From positions 186,001-250,000 of the forward strand of contig CAWJZU010000020.1 of NCBI GenBank assembly GCA_963847345.1: 64,000 bases of DNA, in the 5' to 3' direction. Both the position numbers and the translations under genes were made by a program. This document shows, in pieces, positions 26,015-34,515 of the stretch. The DNA comes from DATARH01 sp963847345. Its GTDB lineage: Bacteria; Pseudomonadota; Alphaproteobacteria; ATCC43930; CGMCC-115725. The notes below the pieces were generated by a model, which did not search any database, was not told the DNA's origin, and saw only the letters and a list, made by a program, of their open reading frames with translations. The first letter of the stretch is position 1, and each line of letters opens with the position of its first letter.

Positions 26015-27025
26015 TCATCGCGGAACCAAGCCGAAGCCGACCAGCACGCCGGCGGTCAGCACCAGCCATACCAGCGAGAACGGCAGAAACACCTTCCAGC
26101 CGAGCCGCATCAGCTGGTCGTAGCGGAAGCGCGGAAAGGTCGCGCGCACCCACAGGATGCAGAACATGACGAACGCGACCTTGAGCAGGAACCAGATTAT
26201 CCCCGGCACCCAGGTGAACGGCGGGATGCCGAACGGCGCCAGCCAGCCGCCCAGAAACAGGATCGTGGTCATCGCGCTGACCAGGATCATGTTGCCGTAC
26301 TCGCCGAGATAGAACAGCGCGAACGACATCGATGAATATTCGACGAAATACCCGGCGACAATCTCCGATTCGCCCTCCGCCAGGTCGAATGGCGCCCGGT
26401 TCGTCTCGGCCAGCCCGGAGATGAAGAAAATCACCGCCATCGGCAGCAGCGGGATGACGAACCAGATTGTTCTTTGCGCCAGGACGATCTCGCTCAGGTT
26501 CAACGATCCGGCGCAGAGCAGCACCGTCACCAGCACGAACCCGATCGAAACCTCGTACGACACCATCTGGGCCGCGGCGCGCAAGGCGCCGAGAAAGGCA
26601 TAGCGCGAGTTCGACGACCAGCCCGCCATGATGACGCCGTAAACCGACAGCGAGCTGATCGCGAACAGATAGAGGATGCCGACATTGATGTCGGCGATCA
26701 CGACGCCGAAATCGAATGGGATCACCGCCCAGGCAACCAGCGCCAAGGTGAACGTCACCATCGGCGCCGCGATAAAGACGAGGCGATTGGCGCCGCTCGG
26801 GATGATCGTCTCCTTGTGGAGCATCTTCACCCCGTCGGCGATCGGCTGTAAGAGGCCGAACGGCCCGACGACATTCGGGCCCTTGCGCAGCTGCGAGAAC
26901 GCCAGAACCTTGCGTTCGGCGTAGGTGTAGTAGGCGATCGCCAGCAGCAGCGGTACGGCGACGATCAGCACCTCGATCGCGATGATCGCGGTTGGCCAGC
27001 CGTAGCCCCACCAGAATTCGCTCAC
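26015..27025 (-). CDS. nuoH: NADH-quinone oxidoreductase subunit H
   Basis: 336 residues and eight predicted helices. NuoH forms the quinone entry channel with NuoB and NuoD. Seen are YTYAERKVLAFSQLRKGPN, GPFGLLQPIADGVKMLHKE and GLAETNRAPFDLAEGESEIV, the acidic loop facing the quinone cavity. It lies 27 bases after nuoG. Confidence 0.97.
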   Translation of the reverse strand: MSEFWWGYGWPTAIIAIEVLIVAVPLLLAIAYYTYAERKVLAFSQLRKGPNVVGPFGLLQPIADGVKMLHKETIIPSGANRLVFIAAPMVTFTLALVAWAVIPFDFGVVIADINVGILYLFAISSLSVYGVIMAGWSSNSRYAFLGALRAAAQMVSYEVSIGFVLVTVLLCAGSLNLSEIVLAQRTIWFVIPLLPMAVIFFISGLAETNRAPFDLAEGESEIVAGYFVEYSSMSFALFYLGEYGNMILVSAMTTILFLGGWLAPFGIPPFTWVPGIIWFLLKVAFVMFCILWVRATFPRFRYDQLMRLGWKVFLPFSLVWLVLTAGVLVGFGLVPR

Positions 27026-27052
27026 CGGCCGCTCCCGTCAGTGCGCAACCGC

Positions 27053-29123
27053 TCAGCCATGCGTTCCGGTCCGCGGTGTGGTCTCGGGACGTCCGCCAAA
27101 GGTCTCGCTGCACTCGGCCATCGTCGGGCTGGCGCGGCTGATCGGATCGGTCCGGTAGTAGTCCGCGACCGGGTAGACAAACGCCGTTTCGTCAACCTCA
27201 CCGCTGTCGCCGAACGGGCCCCATTCCGCCGGCACGACCTCGTCGACACGCGCGAGATGCGGGTACGCTTCCCGCATCCGCTCGGCGCAGCGCGGCGAGC
27301 GTATCGAACGGCAGCGGCCTGCCGAGAACGCCGGACAGCGCCCGAAGGATCGCCCAGTCCTCGCGCGCCTCGCCGGGTGGGAAAACGGCGCGGCGACCGA
27401 GCTGGACGCGGCCCTCGGTGTTTACGTAAGTCGCGTCCTTCTCGGTATAGGCGCAGCCGGGCAGTACGACGTCCGCCCGCGCCGCGCCGCGATCGCCATG
27501 ATGGCCCTGGTAGATCACAAAGGCCGATCCCGTATTGGCGAAATCGAGTTCGTCGGCGCCTAGCAGATATAGCAGCTCGACCGACCCCGAGCGGCACCCG
27601 TCGACAATGCCGGCTACATCCTTGCCGTCGCCGCCGGGGACGAACCCGATATCGAGAGCCCCGACCCGCGCCGCCGCGCGGTGCAGCACATTGAAGCCGT
27701 TCCAATCCGGCCGGATCAGGTTGCACGTTTCGGCGATCGTTCGCGCCGCGCCGAGCAACCGGGCGCCGTCTTCACGCGCCAGCGCGCCCGAGCCGACAAT
27801 GAGCATCGGGGCCTCGGCGTTGCGCAATATCCCGGCCCATTCGTGCTCGCCGCGCGCCATTGAGTTCAGCGCCACCCCGCCGTCGCCGAGGATCTCGACC
27901 GGGTAGGTCAGGTCGAGCGCCGGCCCGATCGCGGCGACGCGGAACCCGCCCTGCAGATAGCGGTTGCGCAGCCGCGCGTTGACCAGAGGGGCCTCGCGGC
28001 GCGGGTCCGTACCGATCAGCAGGCACGCATCGGCACGCTCGATGCCGGCGATTGTCGTGTTAAACAGATAGCCGGCGCGGCATCCGGGATCGAGCTTCGC
28101 ACCGTCCTGACGGCAATCGAGGCTCATTGCGCCGAGCCCGTGCAGCAACTCCTTCAGCGCGAACATCGATTCGGTGTCGCACAGATCGCCGGCAATCGCC
28201 GCAATCCGCTCCGGCGGCACGCCCCTGATGCGCTCGGCGGCGAGTTCGAGGGCGTCCCGCCACTCGGCCTCGACGAGCCGCCCGGCGCGGCGGATCCACG
28301 GACGGTCGAGCCGCCGCATGATCAGCCCGTCATGCGCGAAGCGGCTCTTGTCGGCGAGCCACTCCTCGTTCACGTCTTCGTTGAGCCGCGGCAGGATGCG
28401 CAGGACCTGCGCGCCGCGCGAGTCGACGCGGATATTGCTGCCGACCGCGTCGAGTACGTCGACCGACTCGGTCTTGCGCAATTCCCAGGGGCGGGCGACG
28501 AACGAATAGGGCTTGGAGGTCAGCGCCCCGACCGGGCACAAATCGATGATGTTGCCGGACAATTCCGAGCCGAGCGCGCGCTCGATATAGGTCGTGATCT
28601 CCATCGCCTCGCCGCGGCCGGTGGCGCCGAGTTCCTCGACCCCGGCGATCTCGGTCAGGAAGCGGATGCAGCGCGTGCAATGGATGCAGCGGTTCATGCT
28701 GGTGGCGACCAGCGGACCGAAATTCTTGTCGCGCACGGCGCGCTTGTTTTCCTCGAAGCGGCCACGGTCGAAGCCGTAGGCCATCGCCTGATCCTGCAGA
28801 TCGCATTCGCCGCCCTGATCGCAGATCGGGCAATCGAGCGGGTGGTTGATCAGCAGCATTTCCATGACGCCGTGGCGGGCCTTTCTGGCCTTCTCCGACT
28901 GGGTCAGGATCACGTTGCCGTCGGCGACCGGCATCGCGCAGGACGCGACCGGCTTTGGCGAGCGCTCGACCTCGACGAGGCACATCCGGCAATTGCCCGC
29001 GATGTTGAGGCGCTCGTGATAGCAGAAATGCGGGATCTCGATGCCGGCCTGCTGGCACGCCTGCAGGATTGTCGTCCCCGCCGCGACCTCGATTTCGCTT
29101 CCGTCGATGGTTACCTTGGGCAT
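27053..29123 (-). CDS. nuoG: NADH-quinone oxidoreductase subunit G (one frameshift)
   Basis: NuoG is the largest peripheral subunit, carrying the [2Fe-2S] cluster N1b and [4Fe-4S] clusters. The N-terminal ferredoxin domain shows CYHERLNIAGNCRMCLVEV and CPICDQGGECDLQDQAMAYG, then NRCIHCTRCIRF. The molybdopterin-like domain follows. Near 27283 an extra A in CGCCGAGCGG shifts the frame. Removing it gives LRRRMREAYPHLARVDE and the C-terminus ending at 27053, for 689 residues, the usual alphaproteobacterial length. Confidence 0.95.
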
Positions 29124-29127
29124 CGAG

Positions 29128-30417
29128 CTACTCCGCCGCCTGCCGCGGCGCGGCGGTGCGGTATTCGTGGATGCGGCGCTCCATCTCGGGGCGGAAATGG
29201 CGGATCAGCCCCTGCACCGGCCACATCGCGCCGTCGGCCAAGGCGCAGATCGTGTGCCCCTCGATTTCGCGCGTCACCTCTTCGAGCATGTCGATCTCGG
29301 CAACCGCGGCGTTGCCGACGACCATGCGCTCCATGACGCGCCAGACCCAGCCGCAGCCTTCGCGGCATGGCGTGCACTGGCCGCAGCTCTCGTGCTTGTA
29401 GAATTGCGCCAGCCGCGCGATCGCCTTGACGATATCGGTCGATTTATCCATCACGATCACGGCCGCCGTGCCGAGCCCGCTCTTTTCCGCGACGAGCGCG
29501 TCGAAATCCATCAATACCTTCTCGCAAATCGGCGCCGGCAGGCACGGCGTCGACGAACCGCCCGGGATCACCGCGAGCAGATTGTCCCAGCCGCCGCGCA
29601 CGCCGCCGGCATGGCGCTCGATCAGCTCGCGCATCGGGATCGACATCGCCTCCTCGACATTGCACGGCTGGTTCACGTGGCCGGAGATGCAGAAGATTTT
29701 CGTCCCGGTATTGCGGGGACGCCCAATCGACGAAAACCACGCCGCGCCGCGCTTCAGGATCGCCGGCGAGGTGGCGATCGTCTCGACATTGTTGACCGTC
29801 GTCGGGCAGCCGTAGAGACCGACCTGCGCCGGGAACGGCGGCTTCAAACGCGGCTGGCCCTTCTTGCCTTCGAGGCTTTCCAACAGCCCGGTTTCCTCGC
29901 CGCAGATATACGCGCCGGCGCCGCGATGCAGGTACACGTCGATGTCGTAGCCCGAGCCGCAGGCGTTCTTGCCGATCAGCCCGGCATTGTAGGCCTCGTC
30001 GATCGCGGTCTGCAGGTGGCGCGCCTCATTGTAGAATTCGCCGCGGATGTAGATGTAGGCCGCGCTGACCCCCATGCCGAACCCGGCGAGCACGCACCCT
30101 TCGATCAGCTTGTGCGGATCCCAGCGCAATATGTCGCGGTCCTTGCAGGTGCCGGGCTCGCTCTCGTCGGCGTTGACGACAAGGTAGGTCGGCCGGTCGC
30201 TCTCCTTCGGCATGAACGACCATTTGAGGCCGGTCGGGAACCCGGCCCCGCCGCGCCCGCGCAGTCCCGATTCCTTGATCTCGTTGACGATCCAGTCACG
30301 GCCCTTGGCAATGACCTCCTTGGTACCGTCCCAGTCGCCGCGCTTGCGCGCACCGGTCAGGTGCCAATCGTGCTCGCCGTAAAGGTTGGTGAAAACGCGG
30401 TCGCGGTCAGCCAGCAT
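29128..30417 (-). CDS. nuoF: NADH-quinone oxidoreductase subunit F
   Basis: 429 residues. NuoF oxidises NADH with FMN and holds the [4Fe-4S] cluster N3. The nucleotide sites are GLRGRGGAGFPTGLKW and ADESEPGTCKDR, and the cluster ligands are in ESCGQCTPCREGC. The N-terminus FTNLYGEHDWHLTGARKRGD is alphaproteobacterial or mitochondrial in type. Its start overlaps nuoE by 11 bases. Confidence 0.97.
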   Translation of the reverse strand: MLADRDRVFTNLYGEHDWHLTGARKRGDWDGTKEVIAKGRDWIVNEIKESGLRGRGGAGFPTGLKWSFMPKESDRPTYLVVNADESEPGTCKDRDILRWDPHKLIEGCVLAGFGMGVSAAYIYIRGEFYNEARHLQTAIDEAYNAGLIGKNACGSGYDIDVYLHRGAGAYICGEETGLLESLEGKKGQPRLKPPFPAQVGLYGCPTTVNNVETIATSPAILKRGAAWFSSIGRPRNTGTKIFCISGHVNQPCNVEEAMSIPMRELIERHAGGVRGGWDNLLAVIPGGSSTPCLPAPICEKVLMDFDALVAEKSGLGTAAVIVMDKSTDIVKAIARLAQFYKHESCGQCTPCREGCGWVWRVMERMVVGNAAVAEIDMLEEVTREIEGHTICALADGAMWPVQGLIRHFRPEMERRIHEYRTAAPRQAAE

Positions 30418-31099
30418 CGCTTTTCTCTTCGGCGCTCTTGCCTCCAGCTGGGGCCGGCTCCTCGGTCAGTGCGGCTTGCAGCGGCGGCGGTTCGGGTGTT
30501 TCGGTAAGCGTCGTCTTGCCGCCGGTCGCGATCGACCCCTGCCGCCCGATCATCGAGCCGAATGGCGGTGGTTTGCCGTCGCGCAAGGCGTCGAGCAGCG
30601 CCTCGGTCCGGGGGCCGTCGAGGTCCTCGTAAAAATCGTCGTTGACCTGCAGAATCGGCGCGTTGACGCAGGCGCCGAGGCATTCGACCTCGACCAGCGT
30701 AAAAATTCCGTCGGCGGTCGTCTCGCCCATCACGATCCCGAGCTTGCGCTCACAGGCCGCAACGACCTCGTCCGACCCGCACAGCCAACACGGCGTCGTC
30801 GTGCATGCCTGCAAGAGGTATTTCCCGACAGGCCGGAGCTGAAACATCGTGTAGAACGTCGCGACCTCGTAGACGCGGATGCGCGGCATCCGCAACAGGT
30901 CGGCGACGTGGTTCATCGCCGCCAGCGGCAGCCAGCCGCCCGACTGGCGTTGCGCCAGATCGAGCAACGGCAATACCGCGCTCTGCTGCCGTCCCGGCGG
31001 GTACTTGGCGATATGGACCTTGGCCCTCTCGCGGTTTTCGGGGGTGAATTCGAAATGCTCCGGCTGTTCGACCGGCGCTCCATTACCGTGCGCGTTCAC
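30407..31099 (-). CDS. nuoE: NADH-quinone oxidoreductase subunit E
   Basis: 230 residues with the thioredoxin-like fold and [2Fe-2S] cluster N1a. Ligands are in CTTTPCWLCGS and VECLGACVNAP. The C-terminal extension after about residue 165 (Pro/Glu-rich) is typical of this order. The start is a GTG at 31099 that overlaps the nuoD stop as GTGA, so translation is coupled; no ATG fits. Confidence 0.94.
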   Translation of the reverse strand: MNAHGNGAPVEQPEHFEFTPENRERAKVHIAKYPPGRQQSAVLPLLDLAQRQSGGWLPLAAMNHVADLLRMPRIRVYEVATFYTMFQLRPVGKYLLQACTTTPCWLCGSDEVVAACERKLGIVMGETTADGIFTLVEVECLGACVNAPILQVNDDFYEDLDGPRTEALLDALRDGKPPPFGSMIGRQGSIATGGKTTLTETPEPPPLQAALTEEPAPAGGKSAEEKSDAG

Positions 31100-32340
31100 C
31101 GGTCGATCTCGCCGAAGACGATGTCCATCGAGCCGATGATCGCGACGACATCGGCCAGCATGTGCCCCTTCGCCATGAACTCGGTCGCCTGCAGGAACGC
31201 GAAGCCGGGCGCGCGGATCTTGCAGCGATACGGTTTGTTGGTGCCGTCCGACACGAGATAGACGCCGAACTCGCCTTTCGGCGCCTCGACGACCGTATAG
31301 GTCTCGCCTTCCGGCACGTGATAGCCCTCGGTGTAGAGCTTGAAATGATGGATCAGGGCTTCCATCGACTGCTTCATTTCGGCGCGCGGCGGCGGCGCGA
31401 CCTTGCGGTCGTTGACCTTGACCGGTCCCAACGGCATCTGCGCCAGGCACTGCTTGATGATGCGCACCGACTGCCGCATCTCCTCCATGCGCACCAGATA
31501 GCGGTCCCAGCAATCGCCGTTCTTGCCGATCGGCACGTCGAACTCGATCTGGTCGTAAATGTCGTAGGGCTGTGCCCGCCGCAGATCCCAGGCCACCCCG
31601 GAACCGCGGAGCATCGGGCCGGTAAAACCCCAATCGAGCGCGTCCCTGGCGCTCACGACGCCGATATCGACGGTGCGCTGCTTGAAGATGCGATTCTCGG
31701 TCAGCAGCCGCTCGATATCGTCGAGCGTCCGCGGGAAGGTCTCGCAGAATGCCGCGATGTCGTCGGTCAGCGCGGCCGGGATGTCCATGTGCACGCCGCC
31801 GGGACGGAAGTAATTCGCGTGCAGCCGCGCTCCGGACGCGCGCTCATAGAACTCCATCAGCCGCTCGCGTTCCTCGAACCCCCACAGGAAAGGCGTGATT
31901 GCACCGACATCGAGCCCGAACGAGCAGATGTTCAGCAGGTGATTGAGGATGCGGGTGATCTCGGCGAACAGCACCCGGATGTACTGCGCCCGCGGCGGCG
32001 GCGTGATCCCCATCAGCTTTTCGACGGCCAGCGCGAAGGCGTGTTCCTGGCACATCGGCGAGACGTAGTCGAGGCGGTCGAAATACGGGATCGCCTGCAG
32101 ATAAGTCTTGTATTCGATCAGCTTTTCGGTGCCGCGATGCAGAAATCCGATATGCGGGTCGGCGCGCTCAATGACCTCGCCGTCCATTTCGAGCACCAGC
32201 CGCATGACGCCGTGCGCGGCCGGATGCTGCGGTCCGAAATTGAGCGAGAAATTGCGAATCTGCGCCGGCCCGCCAAGATCTCCGGCGAGATCGCCGCCGG
32301 AGTCGCCGGCCGGCGGGGGGAGGGTGCTCCCGTCGCTCAT
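31096..32340 (-). CDS. nuoD: NADH-quinone oxidoreductase subunit D
   Basis: 414 residues, the 49-kDa subunit homologue that lines the quinone pocket. Seen are NFGPQHPAAHGVMRLVLEMD with the quinone-site His, PHIGFLHRGTEKLIEYKTY, and the C-terminal APGFAFLQATEFMAKGHMLADVVAIIGSMDIVFGEIDR in its shorter parts. ATG 32340 (MSDGSTLPPP) overlaps the nuoC stop by four bases. Confidence 0.97.
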   Translation of the reverse strand: MSDGSTLPPPAGDSGGDLAGDLGGPAQIRNFSLNFGPQHPAAHGVMRLVLEMDGEVIERADPHIGFLHRGTEKLIEYKTYLQAIPYFDRLDYVSPMCQEHAFALAVEKLMGITPPPRAQYIRVLFAEITRILNHLLNICSFGLDVGAITPFLWGFEERERLMEFYERASGARLHANYFRPGGVHMDIPAALTDDIAAFCETFPRTLDDIERLLTENRIFKQRTVDIGVVSARDALDWGFTGPMLRGSGVAWDLRRAQPYDIYDQIEFDVPIGKNGDCWDRYLVRMEEMRQSVRIIKQCLAQMPLGPVKVNDRKVAPPPRAEMKQSMEALIHHFKLYTEGYHVPEGETYTVVEAPKGEFGVYLVSDGTNKPYRCKIRAPGFAFLQATEFMAKGHMLADVVAIIGSMDIVFGEIDR

Positions 32341-32990
32341 GTCCCGGTCCCTCCGCGGCTTCCGGCGCCCGGCGCCTCGGTCGCGGAAGCCTTCTCGTCC
32401 CCGGGCAGTATCTTGTCCATGCCCTCCCACGGCGACAGGAAATCGAAATAGCGGAATTCCTGCTTCAGCCGCACCGGCTCATAGACGACCCGCTTCTGCT
32501 CATCGTCGTAGCGCACCTCGACATAGCCGGTCAGCGGGAAATCCTTGCGCATCGGATGACCCTCGAACCCGTAATCGGTCAGGATGCGGCGCAAATCGGG
32601 ATGGTCGGTGAAGAAGATGCCGAACAGATCCCAGGTTTCGCGCTCCCACCACCCGGCCGAGCTGAACAACCCGGTCGCTGAGGCGACCGGGTTCGCCTCG
32701 TCGGTTTCGAGTTTCAGGCGAATGCGCTGATTGAGGTGCACGCTCAACAGGTTGTACACGACATCAAAGCGTCGCTCGCGGTCGGGGTAATCGACGCCGC
32801 AGATGTCGCAGAGCAGCGTGAAGCGGCATTTCGGATCGTCGCGCAGGAACTGGAGCACATCGAGCAGCGCCTCGCGCTCGATCTGAACGCACAGTTCGCC
32901 GCGGCGGATCTCGGTCGCGGTGACGGCGCCGGGCAGCGCGGCGGCGACGTGTTCGGCGAGCGCCGCGAGCCTGTCGGGCATGTCGCTCAT
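32337..32990 (-). CDS. nuoC: NADH-quinone oxidoreductase subunit C
   Basis: 217 residues, the 30-kDa subunit homologue. The signature is ERETWDLFGIFFTDHPDLRR, followed by ILTDYGFEGHPMRKDFPLTG. The tail after WEGMDKILPGD is a short disordered extension. ATG 32990 overlaps the nuoB stop by four bases. Confidence 0.97.
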   Translation of the reverse strand: MSDMPDRLAALAEHVAAALPGAVTATEIRRGELCVQIEREALLDVLQFLRDDPKCRFTLLCDICGVDYPDRERRFDVVYNLLSVHLNQRIRLKLETDEANPVASATGLFSSAGWWERETWDLFGIFFTDHPDLRRILTDYGFEGHPMRKDFPLTGYVEVRYDDEQKRVVYEPVRLKQEFRYFDFLSPWEGMDKILPGDEKASATEAPGAGSRGGTGT

Positions 32991-33550
32991 CCGCGCAGGA
33001 ACTGTCGCTGGCGTTTGATCTTCTTCTGCAGGAGCAGAATGCCGTAGAGCAGCGCCTCCGCGGTCGGCGGGCAGCCCGGCACGTAGATATCGACCGGCAC
33101 GATGCGGTCGCAGCCGCGCACCACCGAATAGGAATAATGGTAATAGCCGCCGCCGTTGGCGCACGAGCCCATCGAGATGACCCAGCGCGGCTCGGCCATC
33201 TGGTCGTAGACCTTGCGCAAGGCGGGCGCCATCTTGTTGCACAGCGTGCCGGCGACGATCATCACGTCGGACTGGCGCGGGCTCGGCCGGAACACGACGC
33301 CGAAGCGGTCGAGATCGTAGCGGGCGGCGCCGGTGTGCATCATCTCGACGGCGCAGCAGGCGAGGCCGAAGGTCATCGGCCACAGCGAGCCGCTGCGCGC
33401 CCAGCCGACCAGCGCATCGACCGTGGACAGGATGAAGCCGCGGTCCTGGATTTCCTCGGTGGCGGCGCGCAGCAGCAGGTCCTGCTCGGGCCCCGGCGGC
33501 ACCGGGCCAACTTGCGGTGCCGGTCGGAGCGCGGTTTGGCTCACTCCCAT
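32987..33550 (-). CDS. nuoB: NADH-quinone oxidoreductase subunit B
   Basis: 187 residues with the terminal [4Fe-4S] cluster N2. Ligands lie in GLACCAVEMM, GSCANGGGYY and VPGCPPTAEALLYG. ATG 33550 (MGVSQTALRP) overlaps the 3' end of nuoA by 10 bases; an ATG at 33571 would extend further into nuoA and is less likely. Confidence 0.97.
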   Translation of the reverse strand: MGVSQTALRPAPQVGPVPPGPEQDLLLRAATEEIQDRGFILSTVDALVGWARSGSLWPMTFGLACCAVEMMHTGAARYDLDRFGVVFRPSPRQSDVMIVAGTLCNKMAPALRKVYDQMAEPRWVISMGSCANGGGYYHYSYSVVRGCDRIVPVDIYVPGCPPTAEALLYGILLLQKKIKRQRQFLRG

Positions 33551-33906
33551 TCGAGCGCCCCTTTCATCCATTCGTAGACAAATCCGACCGTCAAGACGCC
33601 GAGAAACGCCATCATCGACCAGAAGCCGTAGACCCCGATATCGCCGAGCGAAACCGCCCAGGGGAACAGAAACGCGACTTCGAGGTCGAAGATGATGAAC
33701 AGGATCGCCACCAGATAATAGCGCACGTCGAAGCGGACGCGCGAATTCTGGAACGGCTCGAAGCCGCTTTCGTAGGGCGACAGCTTCTCCGAATCGGGTT
33801 CCTGCGGCGCGAGCATGTAGGACGCGGCAACCATCGCCAGCGCCAGCGCGGCGGCGATGACGAGGAACACCAGGATCGGGAAATAGGCGGCGAGCAGGCT
33901 CTCCAT
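33541..33906 (-). CDS. nuoA: NADH-quinone oxidoreductase subunit A, first gene of the nuo operon
   Basis: 121 residues with three membrane helices. The loop between the first two carries the family motif PYESGFEPFQNSRVRFDVRY, and the second helix reads YLVAILFIIFDLEVAFLFPW with the conserved acidic pair. It starts the 14-gene complex I operon that runs to nuoN and on into birA, coaX, rnj and mce. The promoter should lie in 33907-34027, between nuoA and tRNA-Asp. Confidence 0.96.
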   Translation of the reverse strand: MESLLAAYFPILVFLVIAAALALAMVAASYMLAPQEPDSEKLSPYESGFEPFQNSRVRFDVRYYLVAILFIIFDLEVAFLFPWAVSLGDIGVYGFWSMMAFLGVLTVGFVYEWMKGALEWE

Positions 33907-34027
33907 ATCATTCCCGGCAGTATAGCGGCGGCATGTGACGGTTTCGCCGGCGCCAACTCCGCCGACGATCGCGACCCTCCCGCCGTGTCGCTTGCTGTTG
34001 CTAGGCTTGCCCTAGAGGGGACCCGAC

Positions 34028-34104
<77 letters not shown>

Positions 34105-34157
34105 GCGACCGTCGATCGCGGTGCCACGTCCTATCTAGGCGCGCCCGGGGTGTCAAG

Positions 34158-34395
34158 CAACTCCCGGGGCAACTCCCGGGGCAGACCCCGGGACGCACGC
34201 GGCCAATTCCCTGATATTCCCTGCCGGCAGGGAATTTTTCCGGCGTGCCGCGTGAGGGCCGCGGGTTTCCTGGGTTTTGGGGCGAATTCCCGTGGCGGAG
34301 CAGGGAATCGCCGACGCTTGAACAGGGAACGAAACGCCCCGAACAGCGAAGAATGCGCCGCGACGGGAAACCCCGCCGCCCTCCAGGCCGGAGCG
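34158..34395. repeat. Non-coding repeat region with palindromes between tRNA-Asp and the SEFIR gene
   Basis: No gene is visible from 34105 to 34515. It holds two direct copies of CAACTCCCGGGG (34158-34181) and a perfect 20-base palindrome, ATTCCCTGCCGGCAGGGAAT (34216-34235). Several further CAGGGAA or TTCCCTG units follow to about 34330, within GGTTTCCTGGGTTTTGGGG and GCGGAGCAGGGAATCG. A related stretch lies at 57181-57345. It resembles a dispersed non-coding element that I recall from Bradyrhizobium-type genomes. Confidence 0.6.
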
Positions 34396-34515
34396 CACCA
34401 TACGCCGGCATCGCGACGAGATTATGGCGGTATCCGAGGGCGGGCGGGTTCTCTCGCAACGCGACAGATGCGCGTGTAGAATGATCGCCAACGAGATTGC
34501 CGGGACAACCGAGCG

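Noticed and set aside
24431..27726. Very long minus-strand frames overlapping nuoK-J and nuoH-G in another phase
   Set aside because: They are shifted readings of the true nuo genes and show no domain.
25039..29336. Long open frames antisense to the nuo genes, such as 28140-29336
   Set aside because: They mirror the codon pattern of highly conserved complex I genes, have Arg/Gly/Asp-rich composition and no recognisable domain.
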